DNA of 64,000 bases from CAZYTX01 sp964650485 (lineage in GTDB: Bacteria; RBG-13-61-14; DATKZS01). Below are positions 1 to 8,838 of this stretch, piece by piece (the stretch's first letter is position 1; every line of letters starts with the position of its first letter). The notes under the pieces are model-generated. The model saw only the letters and a program-made list of their open reading frames with translations, did not search any database and was not told where the DNA came from. The stretch lies in assembly GCA_964650485.1 (NCBI GenBank), contig CAZYTX010000006.1:1-64000 (forward strand), in the 5' to 3' direction. The position numbers and the translations under genes were made by a program.

Positions 1-74
1 CGGCACCACACGACCTCGTATATGAGACCGCAGGCCCCGGAGATGAAAAAGAAAAGGAAAAGCACGTAAAGCAT
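1..74 (-). CDS. N-terminus of membrane spermidine-synthase-like protein (partial)
   Basis: A reading frame begins with ATG at 74 on the minus strand and runs off the window start, leaving 24 codons. The visible residues form a hydrophobic helix, LYVLFLFFFISGACGLIYE, followed by VVW. The pattern ISGAxGLxYEVVW is typical of the first transmembrane segment of fused MFS/spermidine synthase-like membrane proteins. A GAGG sequence lies just upstream of the ATG. The gene diverges from the oxidoreductase at 246. The family call rests on one short motif, so substrate and length are unknown. Confidence 0.6.
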   Translation of the reverse strand, partial: MLYVLFLFFFISGACGLIYEVVWC

Positions 75-168
75 AGCCTCTAAAACTAACGGCTTGCGCA
101 CCCGTTGTCAAAGTCCGCGGTTTAGACCGGACGCGCATTTATTTCCCGTCTCCCGGGCCTTCAACGAA

Positions 169-197
169 TTGCCAAGGCCCCTGGCATTTGTTAAATT
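169..197 (+). promoter_or_regulatory. candidate sigma70-type promoter for the oxidoreductase gene
   Basis: TTGCCA at 169-174 and TAAATT at 192-197 are separated by 17 bp, 48 bp ahead of the ATG at 246. The hexamers match the consensus at 5/6 and 4/6 positions. The rest of 75-245 shows nothing else I can support. Confidence 0.4.
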
Positions 198-245
198 AGT
201 ACAGCTCTTCTCCCTGAGCAAAACAGGGCAGCGGGTTTATTCAGG

Positions 246-1343
246 ATGGTAAACAATAAAGCCGGGATCGGGATCATAGGCGCGGGCCTGATAGGGGTTC
301 TGCACTCCTCGAACATGCGCACGGTGATAGACGAGCTGCTGCTCCCGGTCGAGCTGGTGCACGCCGCTGACTTGGAAGAGGGGAAGGCCTCGCGCCTGAA
401 AGAGCTTTACGGGTTCCGCAAGACCACGAACGACCCTTGCGAGGTGATAAAAGACGAGCACGTTAACGCGGTGATGGTGTGCACCTGGACCTCGGAGCAC
501 CGGGAGTGGGTGGAGGCCGCGGCCCGGGAGAAAAAGCACGTGTTCTGCGAAAAGCCTCTCGGCTTTGACGCCGGCGAGGCCATGGCCATGGCCCGGGCGG
601 TTGAAGAGGCAGGGGTGATAAACCAGGTGGGCCTTGTGCTGCGGCAGGGCCCGGTGTGGAACGTGCTCCGGGGCCGCGTCCGCTCCGGCGACCTCGGCTT
701 ACCTTTGACCGCGGTCTTCCGCGACGACCAGTGCTTCCCCATAAAAGGTGCCCACCCTTCCAGGTGGCGCAAGGACCGGGAAAAGGCCGGGCACGGCACC
801 TTGATCGAGCACTCCATACACGACCTCGACCTGCTGGAGTGGATATTCGGACCCGTCAAGTCGCTCCGGGCGAGGACCGCATGCAGGTTCGGACACCCGG
901 ACATAGAGGACCTGGCCCACGTATACCTCGAGTTCGACTCCGGCATGAGTGCGGCCCTGGTGTCCGTTTGGCACGACGTGCTCCGCCGCCACTCCAACCG
1001 CAGGGTGGAGGTCTTCCACCAGCACGCCTTCCACGCCCTGGAGTCGGAGTTCACAGGCCCGTTGCAGGTGATGCAGGGAGAAGGCGACATCGAGTGCGTG
1101 CCCGAGGATGAGGTCAACAAAGAGTTCTGGGAAATGCGGGGCATACGCGAGCCCCTGCGGGAAATATCCAAGAGGTTCGGCGCACTGCAGGCTTATATCT
1201 TTTTGAATGCCGTGCTGGAGCAGAGGCCGGCCGAGCCCGGCTTTCGCACCGCGGTGCGGGCGCACAGGCTTGTGGACGCCTGCTACAGGTCCGCCGATGC
1301 GGACGTGAGAATAGAGGTTGACCGGGAAGGAGGTCTCACATGA
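246..1343 (+). CDS. Gfo/Idh/MocA family NAD(P)-dependent oxidoreductase
   Basis: A 365-residue sugar or polyol dehydrogenase of the glucose-fructose oxidoreductase family, cytoplasmic. The N-terminal Rossmann fold carries the glycine-rich loop GAGLIG near residues 12-17. The family signature CEKPLG (residues 101-106) holds the EKP lysine that binds cofactor and substrate. The C-terminal alpha/beta domain contains EHSIHDLDLLEW, a typical catalytic-histidine segment. Length is normal for the family. It overlaps the next gene by 4 bp (ATGA), so the two are probably co-translated and act on the same carbohydrate. The substrate cannot be read from sequence. Confidence 0.9.
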   Translation: MVNNKAGIGIIGAGLIGVLHSSNMRTVIDELLLPVELVHAADLEEGKASRLKELYGFRKTTNDPCEVIKDEHVNAVMVCTWTSEHREWVEAAAREKKHVFCEKPLGFDAGEAMAMARAVEEAGVINQVGLVLRQGPVWNVLRGRVRSGDLGLPLTAVFRDDQCFPIKGAHPSRWRKDREKAGHGTLIEHSIHDLDLLEWIFGPVKSLRARTACRFGHPDIEDLAHVYLEFDSGMSAALVSVWHDVLRRHSNRRVEVFHQHAFHALESEFTGPLQVMQGEGDIECVPEDEVNKEFWEMRGIREPLREISKRFGALQAYIFLNAVLEQRPAEPGFRTAVRAHRLVDACYRSADADVRIEVDREGGLT

Positions 1344-3466
1344 AGAAGGTGTTTGCGCTTTTGTTGGGAATTTTATTTGCGGGCGCACTGTTCGCTGCCT
1401 GCCCCTGGGAGGCCGCGGGGGCAATGGACAGGGAGGAGTTGGAGTCTAGCTTGAGGGTGGAATCGCCCGGCGCGGGGGTAAAGCTCTCGGTGATAAGCGC
1501 GGGAGCGGAGCGCATGTACGGTGTAAGGGCCGACTACTCCGGGGGTCCGCTGCCCGGCGAGCGCAGCGTTGTAGTGAGCGCGGACCTTGCCAAAGTGAAG
1601 CGCGCCTTTGGCGCCTACGTCAAGGGAGGACTTTTCGGCAGGTTCTGGACCACTCCGGTTTGGGTGGACTCCCTCTCTTCACTGCCCCCTGAGACCCAGT
1701 TCCTGATATGGCAAGAGCCCTCCGGTGAGTGGGGCGCCATGGTCCCCCTGGTCGGCGGCGGGCTCCGCACGGTGCTGGAAGGAAGCGAGCGCGCAGTGCA
1801 GGCGGTGGCATCCAGCTTCCACCAGGGTTACGCCCCTTCCGCGGTCCCCTTGTTCGTGGTCGGCTGGGGCGACGGGCCCTATAAGCTGGTGCGCGGCTTA
1901 TACTCTTTCGGCTTCGAGCTCATGAGAGACATTGACCCGGAGGGGGTGACAGGCCGGCCGCGCTGGGACAAGGACTACCCCCAGGTCTTCAAGTACGCGG
2001 GCTGGTGCTCGTGGAACGCTCACTACCGCACGGTGACCCAGGATGACCTCTTTAAGCACGCCGCCAGCTTCAAGGATGCCGGGTTCCCTGTCCGCTGGAT
2101 GCTGATAGACGACGGGTGGCAGACGATCACGAACGAGAAGAAGAACTGGTTCCCCTGGGCCCAGGGCGGTCTTTACATGGCGAGCTTCGCGGCCAACAAG
2201 AAGTTCCCCGGCGGACTTGAAAAGACCGCCCGGGTGCTGAAACAGGAATACGGCATCGAGTACGTGGGAGTGTGGCACACCTTCCAGGGATACTGGGACG
2301 GTATAGCGCTCGACTCGGAGATCGGGCGCGAGTACTCTGACGCGCTCCTCCCGGTCTCGGAAAAGGCGGCCATACCCGACCCGCGCTCGGACGCTGGCAA
2401 GCGCCTGTGGATGGACTGGTACAAGCATCTATCGGATGCCGGCATTGATTTCACCAAGGTGGACAACCAGAGCACCCTGGCATCCCTTACAGGAGAGCAC
2501 CTCCCCGTAAGCAAGGCCATGGCGCAGGCGCAGAAGAACCTGCAGGCAGCCTCCGAAAAGTACATGGACTCCAACATGATAAACTGCATGGAGATGAACA
2601 TAGACGTGGTGTACCAGTGGGAGACCACCAACATCGGCAGGTCGAGCATAGACTACGTGCCCATCCTTCCCCACAACCCCAGGGCCCACGCGGTCAAGAA
2701 CGTGATGAACGCGCTGTGGATCGGCAACATGGTCTACCCGGACTACGACATGTGGAAGACCCACGACCAGCACGCCGACTACCACGCGGTGGCCAGGGCC
2801 ATATCCGGCGGGCCGGTGTACGTGACCGACAACGCCGGCAGGGAGCGCTTCGAACACCTCTGGCCACTGGTGCTCTCGGACGGAGAGATAATAATGGTGG
2901 ACCGGCCCGGGCTGCCCGTGAAAAGAACCCTTCTCGCGGACCCGTTCAAAGACAGAAAGCCGCTCATGGCCTTTGCAAGGTCCGGCAAGGCCGGCCTGGT
3001 CGCACTCTGGAACGCGGACAAGTATGAAAGACCGGTGCGGGCCGAGGTCACTCCTTTTGACGCCGAGGACATGGAGGGGGAGAGGTTTGCCGGCTACGAG
3101 CACTTCTCGAAAGAGGCCCGGCTCCTGGGAGCGGAGGACAGGATCCGGGTCAAGCTGGGAAGGTGGGAGACCAGGCTCTACTCTTTTGTGCCGGTGGAAG
3201 ACGGCTTTGCCCCCATAGGCCTTGTGAACAAGTACGTCTCGCCCGGGACCGTGCTGGATACGGACAAAGATGACGACCGGGCCGTGGTCCTGCTTGCCGA
3301 GCGAGGCCCGTTTATGGCATATTGTATGGAAAGACCCGCCATAATAAAGGCGGACGGCTCCGTTATACCGGACGGGAAGACATCTTACGCGGCCGGCTTT
3401 GTGAAAGTTGAACTCGGAAAGGCAAAGCCGGGAGACGGAGAGGTCAGGATAGAGTTCATCTGGTGA
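1340..3466 (+). CDS. secreted Sip1/raffinose-synthase-like glycoside hydrolase (GH36-like)
   Basis: A 708-residue protein related to the Sip1/raffinose synthase branch of alpha-galactosidases. Residues 1-27 form a Sec signal peptide (MKKVFALLLGILFAGALFA), so it should act in the periplasm or outside the cell. Family motifs follow in order: GWCSWNAHYR near residue 220, MLIDDGWQ near 255, and DFTKVDNQ near 370, whose aspartate fits the nucleophile position. An EMN motif and a TDNAGRE motif follow. The C-terminal beta-domain ends at the usual place. Plant relatives act on galactosyl sugars, but bacterial relatives are poorly characterised, so activity is inferred. It overlaps the upstream oxidoreductase by 4 bp. 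Confidence 0.8.
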   Translation: MKKVFALLLGILFAGALFAACPWEAAGAMDREELESSLRVESPGAGVKLSVISAGAERMYGVRADYSGGPLPGERSVVVSADLAKVKRAFGAYVKGGLFGRFWTTPVWVDSLSSLPPETQFLIWQEPSGEWGAMVPLVGGGLRTVLEGSERAVQAVASSFHQGYAPSAVPLFVVGWGDGPYKLVRGLYSFGFELMRDIDPEGVTGRPRWDKDYPQVFKYAGWCSWNAHYRTVTQDDLFKHAASFKDAGFPVRWMLIDDGWQTITNEKKNWFPWAQGGLYMASFAANKKFPGGLEKTARVLKQEYGIEYVGVWHTFQGYWDGIALDSEIGREYSDALLPVSEKAAIPDPRSDAGKRLWMDWYKHLSDAGIDFTKVDNQSTLASLTGEHLPVSKAMAQAQKNLQAASEKYMDSNMINCMEMNIDVVYQWETTNIGRSSIDYVPILPHNPRAHAVKNVMNALWIGNMVYPDYDMWKTHDQHADYHAVARAISGGPVYVTDNAGRERFEHLWPLVLSDGEIIMVDRPGLPVKRTLLADPFKDRKPLMAFARSGKAGLVALWNADKYERPVRAEVTPFDAEDMEGERFAGYEHFSKEARLLGAEDRIRVKLGRWETRLYSFVPVEDGFAPIGLVNKYVSPGTVLDTDKDDDRAVVLLAERGPFMAYCMERPAIIKADGSVIPDGKTSYAAGFVKVELGKAKPGDGEVRIEFIW

Positions 3467-3491
3467 AAGGGACCCGCTACAGGAGACCGTG

Positions 3492-5171
3492 ATGATCCAT
3501 TGCCTGAACCACGGGACCAGAGAGGCTGACTACCACTGCGCCCAGTGCCAGGCGGGGTTCTGCTCCGACTGCATAAACATAAAAGAGATAGGCAGCGGAA
3601 AGGTCGAGGTCTGTCCCAGGTGCTCGAACGCAGTGGTTGACCTGGCCCCTTACAAGCCCGTACCCCCTTTCTGGACCAGGACACCATACTTGTTCACCTG
3701 GCCCTTCCAGGACCAGGGATGGATGATGTTTCTGGGATGGGCCATATTTGCTTTAGTATTAAGGGGGCTTGCGCACCTGGGGTTCTCCTTCGGGGGCTTC
3801 CTCTTCGCCGGGGCCGGCGGGGCCATACTGGCGGCCTACTACAGCATGCTGATCAGTTACTTCTACCGGATAGTGGCCAGGACCGAGGAGGGCAAGTTCA
3901 AGGTCCCGGGCTGGACCGAGCTCGATGAGCTGGGCTGCTCCATGTTCATGCCGGTGGTCTACTTCATGGTGGCCTGCATCGCGGTGTTCTACCCCTACCT
4001 GCTTTTTTTCACCGTATCCGTACTGATCAAAGGCGGGAACCTGCTGGAGGCGGGCAAGTTGCTGGCCTCGCCGGCCGGCATCATCGCCCTGGTCGTGTGC
4101 ATCCTCATCGGACTGCCCTTCCTGCCCATGGCGCTGCTTATCATGGGGGTGTTCAGGAACGTGAAGTTCGTGCTAAACCCCGTCTTCCTGGTGTTGCAGA
4201 TAATGAAGATACCGAAAGAGTATGGGATCGCGCTGGGGCTGATCGCGGGTATGCTCATAGTTTACTCCATCATACAACTGGCCGCCCAGCTCGTGCTGGC
4301 CGCCATCGGGGGCTTTTTCAGCTATTTCCTGGTGTTCCCCCTGGACGGGATGTTCCAGCTTTACTTTTTCATGTTCCTGGGCAACCTGCTGGGCTACATG
4401 GCGTACCAGACCAGGTTCAAGCTCAAGTGGTGGCCCGAGAACGTGGAGGAGCCGGTTTTCATGGTGGGCGGTCGCGAGGTCAACATGGGTCAGACGAGGC
4501 CCTCCACTATCGCAAGGGCAGCCTCGGGAGCGGCAGCCGCGGCGGTGGGAGCGGGCGCCGCGGGAGCGGTGGGCCTTGCCGCAAAGTCCGCTGGGGGAGA
4601 GGCATCGGCCGCGCCGGTCGTGGACGAGGAACTCTCCAGGAAGGTAAACGACGGCATGGCCATGATCGAGCACGGCCGGCACCAGGAAGCCTTTGACCTT
4701 TTCAAGCAACTGCTGGATGAAAACCCGGGCGACATGGGGGCCCTGCGCGGCATGGTCCTGGCATCCATCAGACTGAAAGACGTACAAAGCCTGCAGAAGT
4801 ACGCCGACATGCAGGCCGCGGAGCTCATAAAGCAAAAGTCCTTCGAAAACCTGTGGGAGACCTTTCAGAACATAAAGAAGAGTATTCCGGAATTCGTGCA
4901 CTCCCCCCGCAACCAGTTCGCCCTCTCCAGGTGGCTCAGCCATAGTGAGGAGTTCATGGAAGCGGCCAAGGCCCTCCGGGAGCTCGCGGTAAAGTTCCCC
5001 GACCACCCCATGGCCCCCAAGGCCCTGTTCCAGTGCGGCGAGATACTCTGGAAGAGCTGCAATAAGCCGGAGAACGCAAGGCAGATGTTCGAGTACATCT
5101 TGAAGCGCTACCCCGACGTGGCCTTCGCCGACCAGGTGCACCACGCCATGTCGCAGATCGAAGAACGGTAA
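3492..5171 (+). CDS. B-box zinc-finger, multi-pass membrane protein with TPR tail
   Basis: An integral membrane protein of about 559 residues with three parts. The N-terminus has a B-box-like zinc site, with C4, H7, C16, C19, C24, C27 and a CPRC pair at C41/C44. The middle third holds several hydrophobic helices resembling YIP1/DUF4013-type membrane domains. A Gly/Ala-rich hinge leads to a soluble C-terminal region of TPR-like helical repeats ending QIEER. AGGAG at 3481-3485 lies 6 bp before ATG 3492, so I prefer this over GTG 3489. The last 40 residues resemble those of the next protein (APKALF, KPENA, RYPD). The partner is probably the adjacent rhomboid protease. Function is unknown. Confidence 0.75.
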   Translation: MIHCLNHGTREADYHCAQCQAGFCSDCINIKEIGSGKVEVCPRCSNAVVDLAPYKPVPPFWTRTPYLFTWPFQDQGWMMFLGWAIFALVLRGLAHLGFSFGGFLFAGAGGAILAAYYSMLISYFYRIVARTEEGKFKVPGWTELDELGCSMFMPVVYFMVACIAVFYPYLLFFTVSVLIKGGNLLEAGKLLASPAGIIALVVCILIGLPFLPMALLIMGVFRNVKFVLNPVFLVLQIMKIPKEYGIALGLIAGMLIVYSIIQLAAQLVLAAIGGFFSYFLVFPLDGMFQLYFFMFLGNLLGYMAYQTRFKLKWWPENVEEPVFMVGGREVNMGQTRPSTIARAASGAAAAAVGAGAAGAVGLAAKSAGGEASAAPVVDEELSRKVNDGMAMIEHGRHQEAFDLFKQLLDENPGDMGALRGMVLASIRLKDVQSLQKYADMQAAELIKQKSFENLWETFQNIKKSIPEFVHSPRNQFALSRWLSHSEEFMEAAKALRELAVKFPDHPMAPKALFQCGEILWKSCNKPENARQMFEYILKRYPDVAFADQVHHAMSQIEER

Positions 5172-5180
5172 GCACAGCCC

Positions 5181-6683
5181 ATGCTACTCCCCATAGGCAG
5201 CGACCAGGCCCGCACCAGGCGCCCCAGGCTCACCATAACCATAATGGCGGTCTGCTTCGTTGCATACGTCCTCATATACTGGCTCCACCAGGTCTACGGG
5301 CTCTACGCCGCGCCTTTTCACAGGGACCTCGGCAAAATCGAATCCAGGCTCATGCTCGAATACCTCGAGTCCAGGGGAGAAGAGCACCCGCAAACGCGCC
5401 TGCGAAGGATATACAAATCCCGTGGAGAGGCCCGAAGGTTCCAGGAGGAGTTCCGCAAGGCCATGGAAGAGGGCGAGGTCGTGCCCAGGGACTCGCGCCA
5501 GTACCGGCAATGGGAAGAGGCTTACACCAGGGCCCGCAAGGCCAGGAGGCGCGACCCGGTCTACCTCCTGGGCTACGTGCCCGCTGACGTAAACCCCACC
5601 TCAATACTTACGCATATGTTCATCCACGGCAGCTTCTGGCACTGGTTCGGGAACATGTACTTCCTCTGGCTGGTGGGCCTCAGCCTCGAGGACATATGGG
5701 GGAGGAAGTACTTCGGGCTCCTCTACCTCGCCGGGGGCGTGGCCGCGGCGCTCACCCACCACGCCATCAACGTGGGCTCGCAGGTCCCGGTGGTGGGGGC
5801 CTCGGGCGCCATAGCCGCCTTGATGGGAGCGTATACCATAAGGTTCAACCACGCCCGGCTGAGGTTCGTGTTCTTCAAGTGGCAGTTCTGGCTGAAGGCC
5901 TGGATCCCGCTGGGGTTCTGGTTCGCAAGGGAGGTTTACTACGGGCTCGTCTCCTGGGGCCAGTTCACCGGCGTTGCCGTATGGGCCCACATCGGGGGCT
6001 ATGCCTTCGGCGTCGTGGCCGTTCTGGTGTTGAAAAGGGTCAAGGCGGAGGAGACCTTTATCGCCCGCTCTCTCACCGAGCAGGACAAGAGGGACAGGCG
6101 CAGGGAGGAGAAGAAGACCCTGAAGAAGCAGGTGGCGCCCCAAAGGTCGGAGGAGCTGGAGCAGGGGATCGAGGCCAGGAAAAGGGGAGAGCATAAACAG
6201 GCCGTTGACTGGCTGCACAAGGCTGTGCTCAAGAACCCGGACGACTTTGACGCAAGGGAAGAGCTCATAAGGATCTACCACAACCTGGAGAGGCGCGAGG
6301 AGTGCGCAAAGGAGATAGGCGAGCTTATCCAGAGGTTCATACAGCGCCGCGAGACGGACAAGGCCCTGGGCTGGTACAACGAGCTTATAAGGCTGGGTAT
6401 TTCCGCAAAGGCCGGGGATGAATGGAAGCTCTTGATCGGACAGGAACTGCAAAAGCGCGAGGATTTCGAACAGGCAATCAGGGCATACCACGAGTTCGCA
6501 AGCCGAAGCCCCCGCGACCCCCGGGCTCCCAAGGCGCTGTTCAACATCGCTTCCATACTGGCCGACAAGCTGGAAAAGCCCGAAAACGCCCTCCAGTTCT
6601 ACGACCACTTAAGGGCCAGATACCCCGACTGGATGCCCGAGGAGGTGGAGAAGAACAGGCAGGCCGTTGCAAGACGCGTCTGA
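5181..6683 (+). CDS. rhomboid family intramembrane serine protease with C-terminal TPRs
   Basis: A 500-residue rhomboid. The first transmembrane helix (residues about 14-35) is followed by an unusually long, basic, charged insert of about 80 residues. The catalytic core then appears: THMFIHGSFWHWFGNMYF (loop 1 and HxxxN), the GASG motif with nucleophile Ser208, and AHIGG with the catalytic His270. The C-terminal 200 residues are cytoplasmic and charged, with TPR-like repeats homologous at their end to the upstream B-box protein. Rhomboids cut transmembrane substrates inside the membrane. The TPR tail is probably for substrate or partner recruitment. The gene starts 9 bp after the previous stop, so they form an operon. 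Confidence 0.92.
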   Translation: MLLPIGSDQARTRRPRLTITIMAVCFVAYVLIYWLHQVYGLYAAPFHRDLGKIESRLMLEYLESRGEEHPQTRLRRIYKSRGEARRFQEEFRKAMEEGEVVPRDSRQYRQWEEAYTRARKARRRDPVYLLGYVPADVNPTSILTHMFIHGSFWHWFGNMYFLWLVGLSLEDIWGRKYFGLLYLAGGVAAALTHHAINVGSQVPVVGASGAIAALMGAYTIRFNHARLRFVFFKWQFWLKAWIPLGFWFAREVYYGLVSWGQFTGVAVWAHIGGYAFGVVAVLVLKRVKAEETFIARSLTEQDKRDRRREEKKTLKKQVAPQRSEELEQGIEARKRGEHKQAVDWLHKAVLKNPDDFDAREELIRIYHNLERREECAKEIGELIQRFIQRRETDKALGWYNELIRLGISAKAGDEWKLLIGQELQKREDFEQAIRAYHEFASRSPRDPRAPKALFNIASILADKLEKPENALQFYDHLRARYPDWMPEEVEKNRQAVARRV

Positions 6684-6696
6684 ATATGGACGTCAC

Positions 6697-6725
6697 TTGC
6701 CAAAGTGGAAAACAGTAAACAAAAT
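6697..6725 (+). promoter_or_regulatory. candidate sigma70-type promoter for the dodecin gene
   Basis: TTGCCA at 6697-6702, a 17-bp spacer, and CAAAAT at 6720-6725. This sits 33 bp before the dodecin ATG, which also has its own AGGAGG site. It would let dodecin be expressed apart from the membrane-protein genes. Confidence 0.35.
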
Positions 6726-6758
6726 ATGTAGGAAAGACCTTGAGAGGAGGGAAGAAAA

Positions 6759-6959
6759 ATGGCGGTAGAAAGAGTAAGCAGGATAGTGGCCACGTCTCCC
6801 AACGGGTTCCAGGACGCCATCACCGAGGGACTGAAAAGAGCCAACAAGACGCTCAGGAACCTGCGCAGGATAGACGTAGTGTCCCAGGGGGCCCGGCTGT
6901 ACAACGGCGAGATACAGGAGTACGAGGCCACCCTGGACATAACATTCGTGCTCGAATAA
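6759..6959 (+). CDS. dodecin family flavin-binding protein
   Basis: A 66-residue protein with the dodecin pattern: VERVSRIVATSPNGFQDAI at the start, an amphipathic helix ending in LRNLRRIDVV, then QGARLYNGEIQEYEATLDIT and a final beta strand. Dodecins form hollow 12-subunit spheres that store or buffer FMN/riboflavin (or CoA in some members) in the cytoplasm. The flavin-stacking tryptophan of archaeal dodecin is absent; bacterial members vary here. An AGGAGG site precedes the ATG. The length is normal for the family. Confidence 0.85.
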   Translation: MAVERVSRIVATSPNGFQDAITEGLKRANKTLRNLRRIDVVSQGARLYNGEIQEYEATLDITFVLE

Positions 6960-6993
6960 GAGGCCAGCTCCTGGAATAGAGGACAGGCAAAGG

Positions 6994-7830
6994 ATGAACG
7001 AACAAGGGCCGCCGCCGAAGTGGGGCGGTGCCGAGCCCCCACACCAAGACGGCGACAAAAGGGAGAAGCCCGCATACGCGCCCGCCTCGGGCGCCGCGCA
7101 ATCCATTTTCGACCGGCCAGGGCCGTGGGGGTTCTGGGCCACCATCGTTTGGCTGTTTGCAATGTTCGCCGCGGCGCTGGCAGCCTCGCTGGTGGCAATG
7201 CTTGCCTGGACGGCTTACCTGCACTTGTCCGGCCGCGGTGCCGAGACCGCGGAGCTTTTGAGACAGGTTCAGTCCAACGGCGACTTCGTGTGGATCTCAG
7301 AGCTTTTCCTGTTCGTCTTTGTGGGAGCGGTGCTGGTCCTTGCGGTGGCATCCAGACGGAGCTTCCCCGCCCGGGACTATCTCGCCTTGAAGCCGCCCGC
7401 CTGGAAAGCGCTGGTCGCATGGCTGGGCGGGCTCTGCCTGTTCGTGGCAGCCTCCGACCTCATCATACACCTATGGGGCGCAAGCCCGGTGGCCGAGTGG
7501 ATGCGGGACATATACGCTAGCGCGTCGTGCCTGCCCTGCCTGCTCGCGGCGCTTATAGTGCTTGCGCCCGTTCTGGAGGAGCTGGTGTTCAGGGGTTTCA
7601 TCTTCACCGGCGTGCAGGAAAGGCTGGGCCCCTTCTGGGCGGTGGTCTTCGCCACGGCCCCGTGGGCGCTTTTGCACCTGCAGTACGAGTGGTACTACAT
7701 GGTGGTGGGCTTCATGCTCGGTATGCTCTTTTGTATCGCGAGGTGGAGGACCGGATCCATATACGTGTCCATTATCATGCACGCGCTCTCCAATATCATC
7801 GCCACCCTTGAGACCACCCTCTTCTCCTGA
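6994..7830 (+). CDS. CPBP family intramembrane glutamic endopeptidase
   Basis: A 278-residue multi-pass membrane protease of the CAAX-protease/bacteriocin-processing (Rce1-like, ABI) family. Key residues are E195-E196 and R200 in the EELVFRG motif, then a histidine-containing helix (WALLHLQYEW) and a final IIMHALSN motif, matching the three conserved family motifs. The N-terminal 45 residues are soluble and Pro-rich. It may process membrane proteins or prenylated/peptide substrates; the target is unknown. The gene lies 34 bp after dodecin and faces the minus-strand sugar cluster with only a 3-bp gap. Confidence 0.88.
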   Translation: MNEQGPPPKWGGAEPPHQDGDKREKPAYAPASGAAQSIFDRPGPWGFWATIVWLFAMFAAALAASLVAMLAWTAYLHLSGRGAETAELLRQVQSNGDFVWISELFLFVFVGAVLVLAVASRRSFPARDYLALKPPAWKALVAWLGGLCLFVAASDLIIHLWGASPVAEWMRDIYASASCLPCLLAALIVLAPVLEELVFRGFIFTGVQERLGPFWAVVFATAPWALLHLQYEWYYMVVGFMLGMLFCIARWRTGSIYVSIIMHALSNIIATLETTLFS

Positions 7831-7833
7831 CCC

Positions 7834-8838
7834 CTAGACCTTTATTGCCCTCCCGCTCCTCGCCGACTTGTAGGCCGCGTCCAGTATCCTCATTATTGTG
7901 AGGCCGGTCTCCAGGCCGGGCGATGGCTGCTTCCTCCGGCGGATGCAGTCGAGGAAATGTTCCATCTGCCGGTCGTATATGACCTGGTCGCAGTGCTCGG
8001 CGCGCTCGGGCATGGGAGGCCGGAAACGACCGGGGAGGCCGCCCGCCTCGATCTTGAGCTCGGTGGGGAACACCCTTGCGTATCCCCTGGCGCCGAAGAG
8101 CTGGGTGCTGGCCTCGGGTCCGTCCATGTGCGGGTTCCACCACCCGCTCTCGACCATTGACACGGCGCCGTTGTCCCACCTGACCATGAGCACGGCCATG
8201 TCGTCTACGTCGTACCTGCCGTAATACGTACCAATATGGGCGCACACGCTCTCCGGACGGGGGTCGCCCATTATATATCTTGCCGTATCAAGGGCGTGCA
8301 CCCCCATGTCCACCAGCGCGCCCCCGCCGGCCAGTTCCTTTTTTACGAACCACCCCGAGGGGCCCCAGTTCTCGTGGATGCCGTAGCCCTTGGTTTTAAC
8401 CACCCTGCCGATCAACCCCTCCTTCACCACGCCGCGCACGTAGTTGACCTCGCGGTCGAAGCGCCACATGTGTCCCACCAGCACCAGGCGCCTGTACCTC
8501 CTGGCCGCCCTGGCTATCTCCTGGGCCTCCCTCAAGCTGACGGTCATGGGCTTCTCGATCAGCACGTCCTTGCCAGACTTGAGCGCGGCCATGGCATACG
8601 GATAGTGATACTTGTTGGGAGTGCCGATTACCAGAGCGTCAACGTCGTCACGCGAGACCACCTTCTCGAATTCCGTGGTGTGGAAGGGTATGCCGTAGAC
8701 GCCGGCGAACTCTTTCGCCGACTTTTTGGTCCTTGCGCAGGCCGCAACCATCTCCGCGCCTTCCACCTTCCCTATGGCCCGGGCGTGGAAGTTGCCTATG
8801 AACTTCGTTCCGATGATCGCCATCCCCTTCTTCTTCAT
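7834..8838 (-). CDS. Gfo/Idh/MocA family oxidoreductase (second copy)
   Basis: A 334-residue NAD(P)-dependent sugar oxidoreductase. The Rossmann loop is AIIGTKFIG (residues 7-15), where the usual third glycine region is altered to TKF. The EKPMTV motif sits at residues 95-100, and DMGVHALDTARYIMG supplies the catalytic-histidine segment. It is the last gene of a minus-strand sugar cluster and overlaps the kinase gene by 4 bp. It is a different subfamily from the oxidoreductase at 246. It probably oxidises or epimerises the sugar or amino-sugar intermediate handled by the GH4, DegT and kinase neighbours. Confidence 0.9.
   Translation of the reverse strand: MKKKGMAIIGTKFIGNFHARAIGKVEGAEMVAACARTKKSAKEFAGVYGIPFHTTEFEKVVSRDDVDALVIGTPNKYHYPYAMAALKSGKDVLIEKPMTVSLREAQEIARAARRYRRLVLVGHMWRFDREVNYVRGVVKEGLIGRVVKTKGYGIHENWGPSGWFVKKELAGGGALVDMGVHALDTARYIMGDPRPESVCAHIGTYYGRYDVDDMAVLMVRWDNGAVSMVESGWWNPHMDGPEASTQLFGARGYARVFPTELKIEAGGLPGRFRPPMPERAEHCDQVIYDRQMEHFLDCIRRRKQPSPGLETGLTIMRILDAAYKSARSGRAIKV

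Noticed and set aside
83..111. Minus-strand promoter TTGACA with TAGTTT before the partial membrane gene
   Set aside because: The -10 is poor and transcription would start within a few bases of the ATG despite an upstream ribosome-site-like GAGG.
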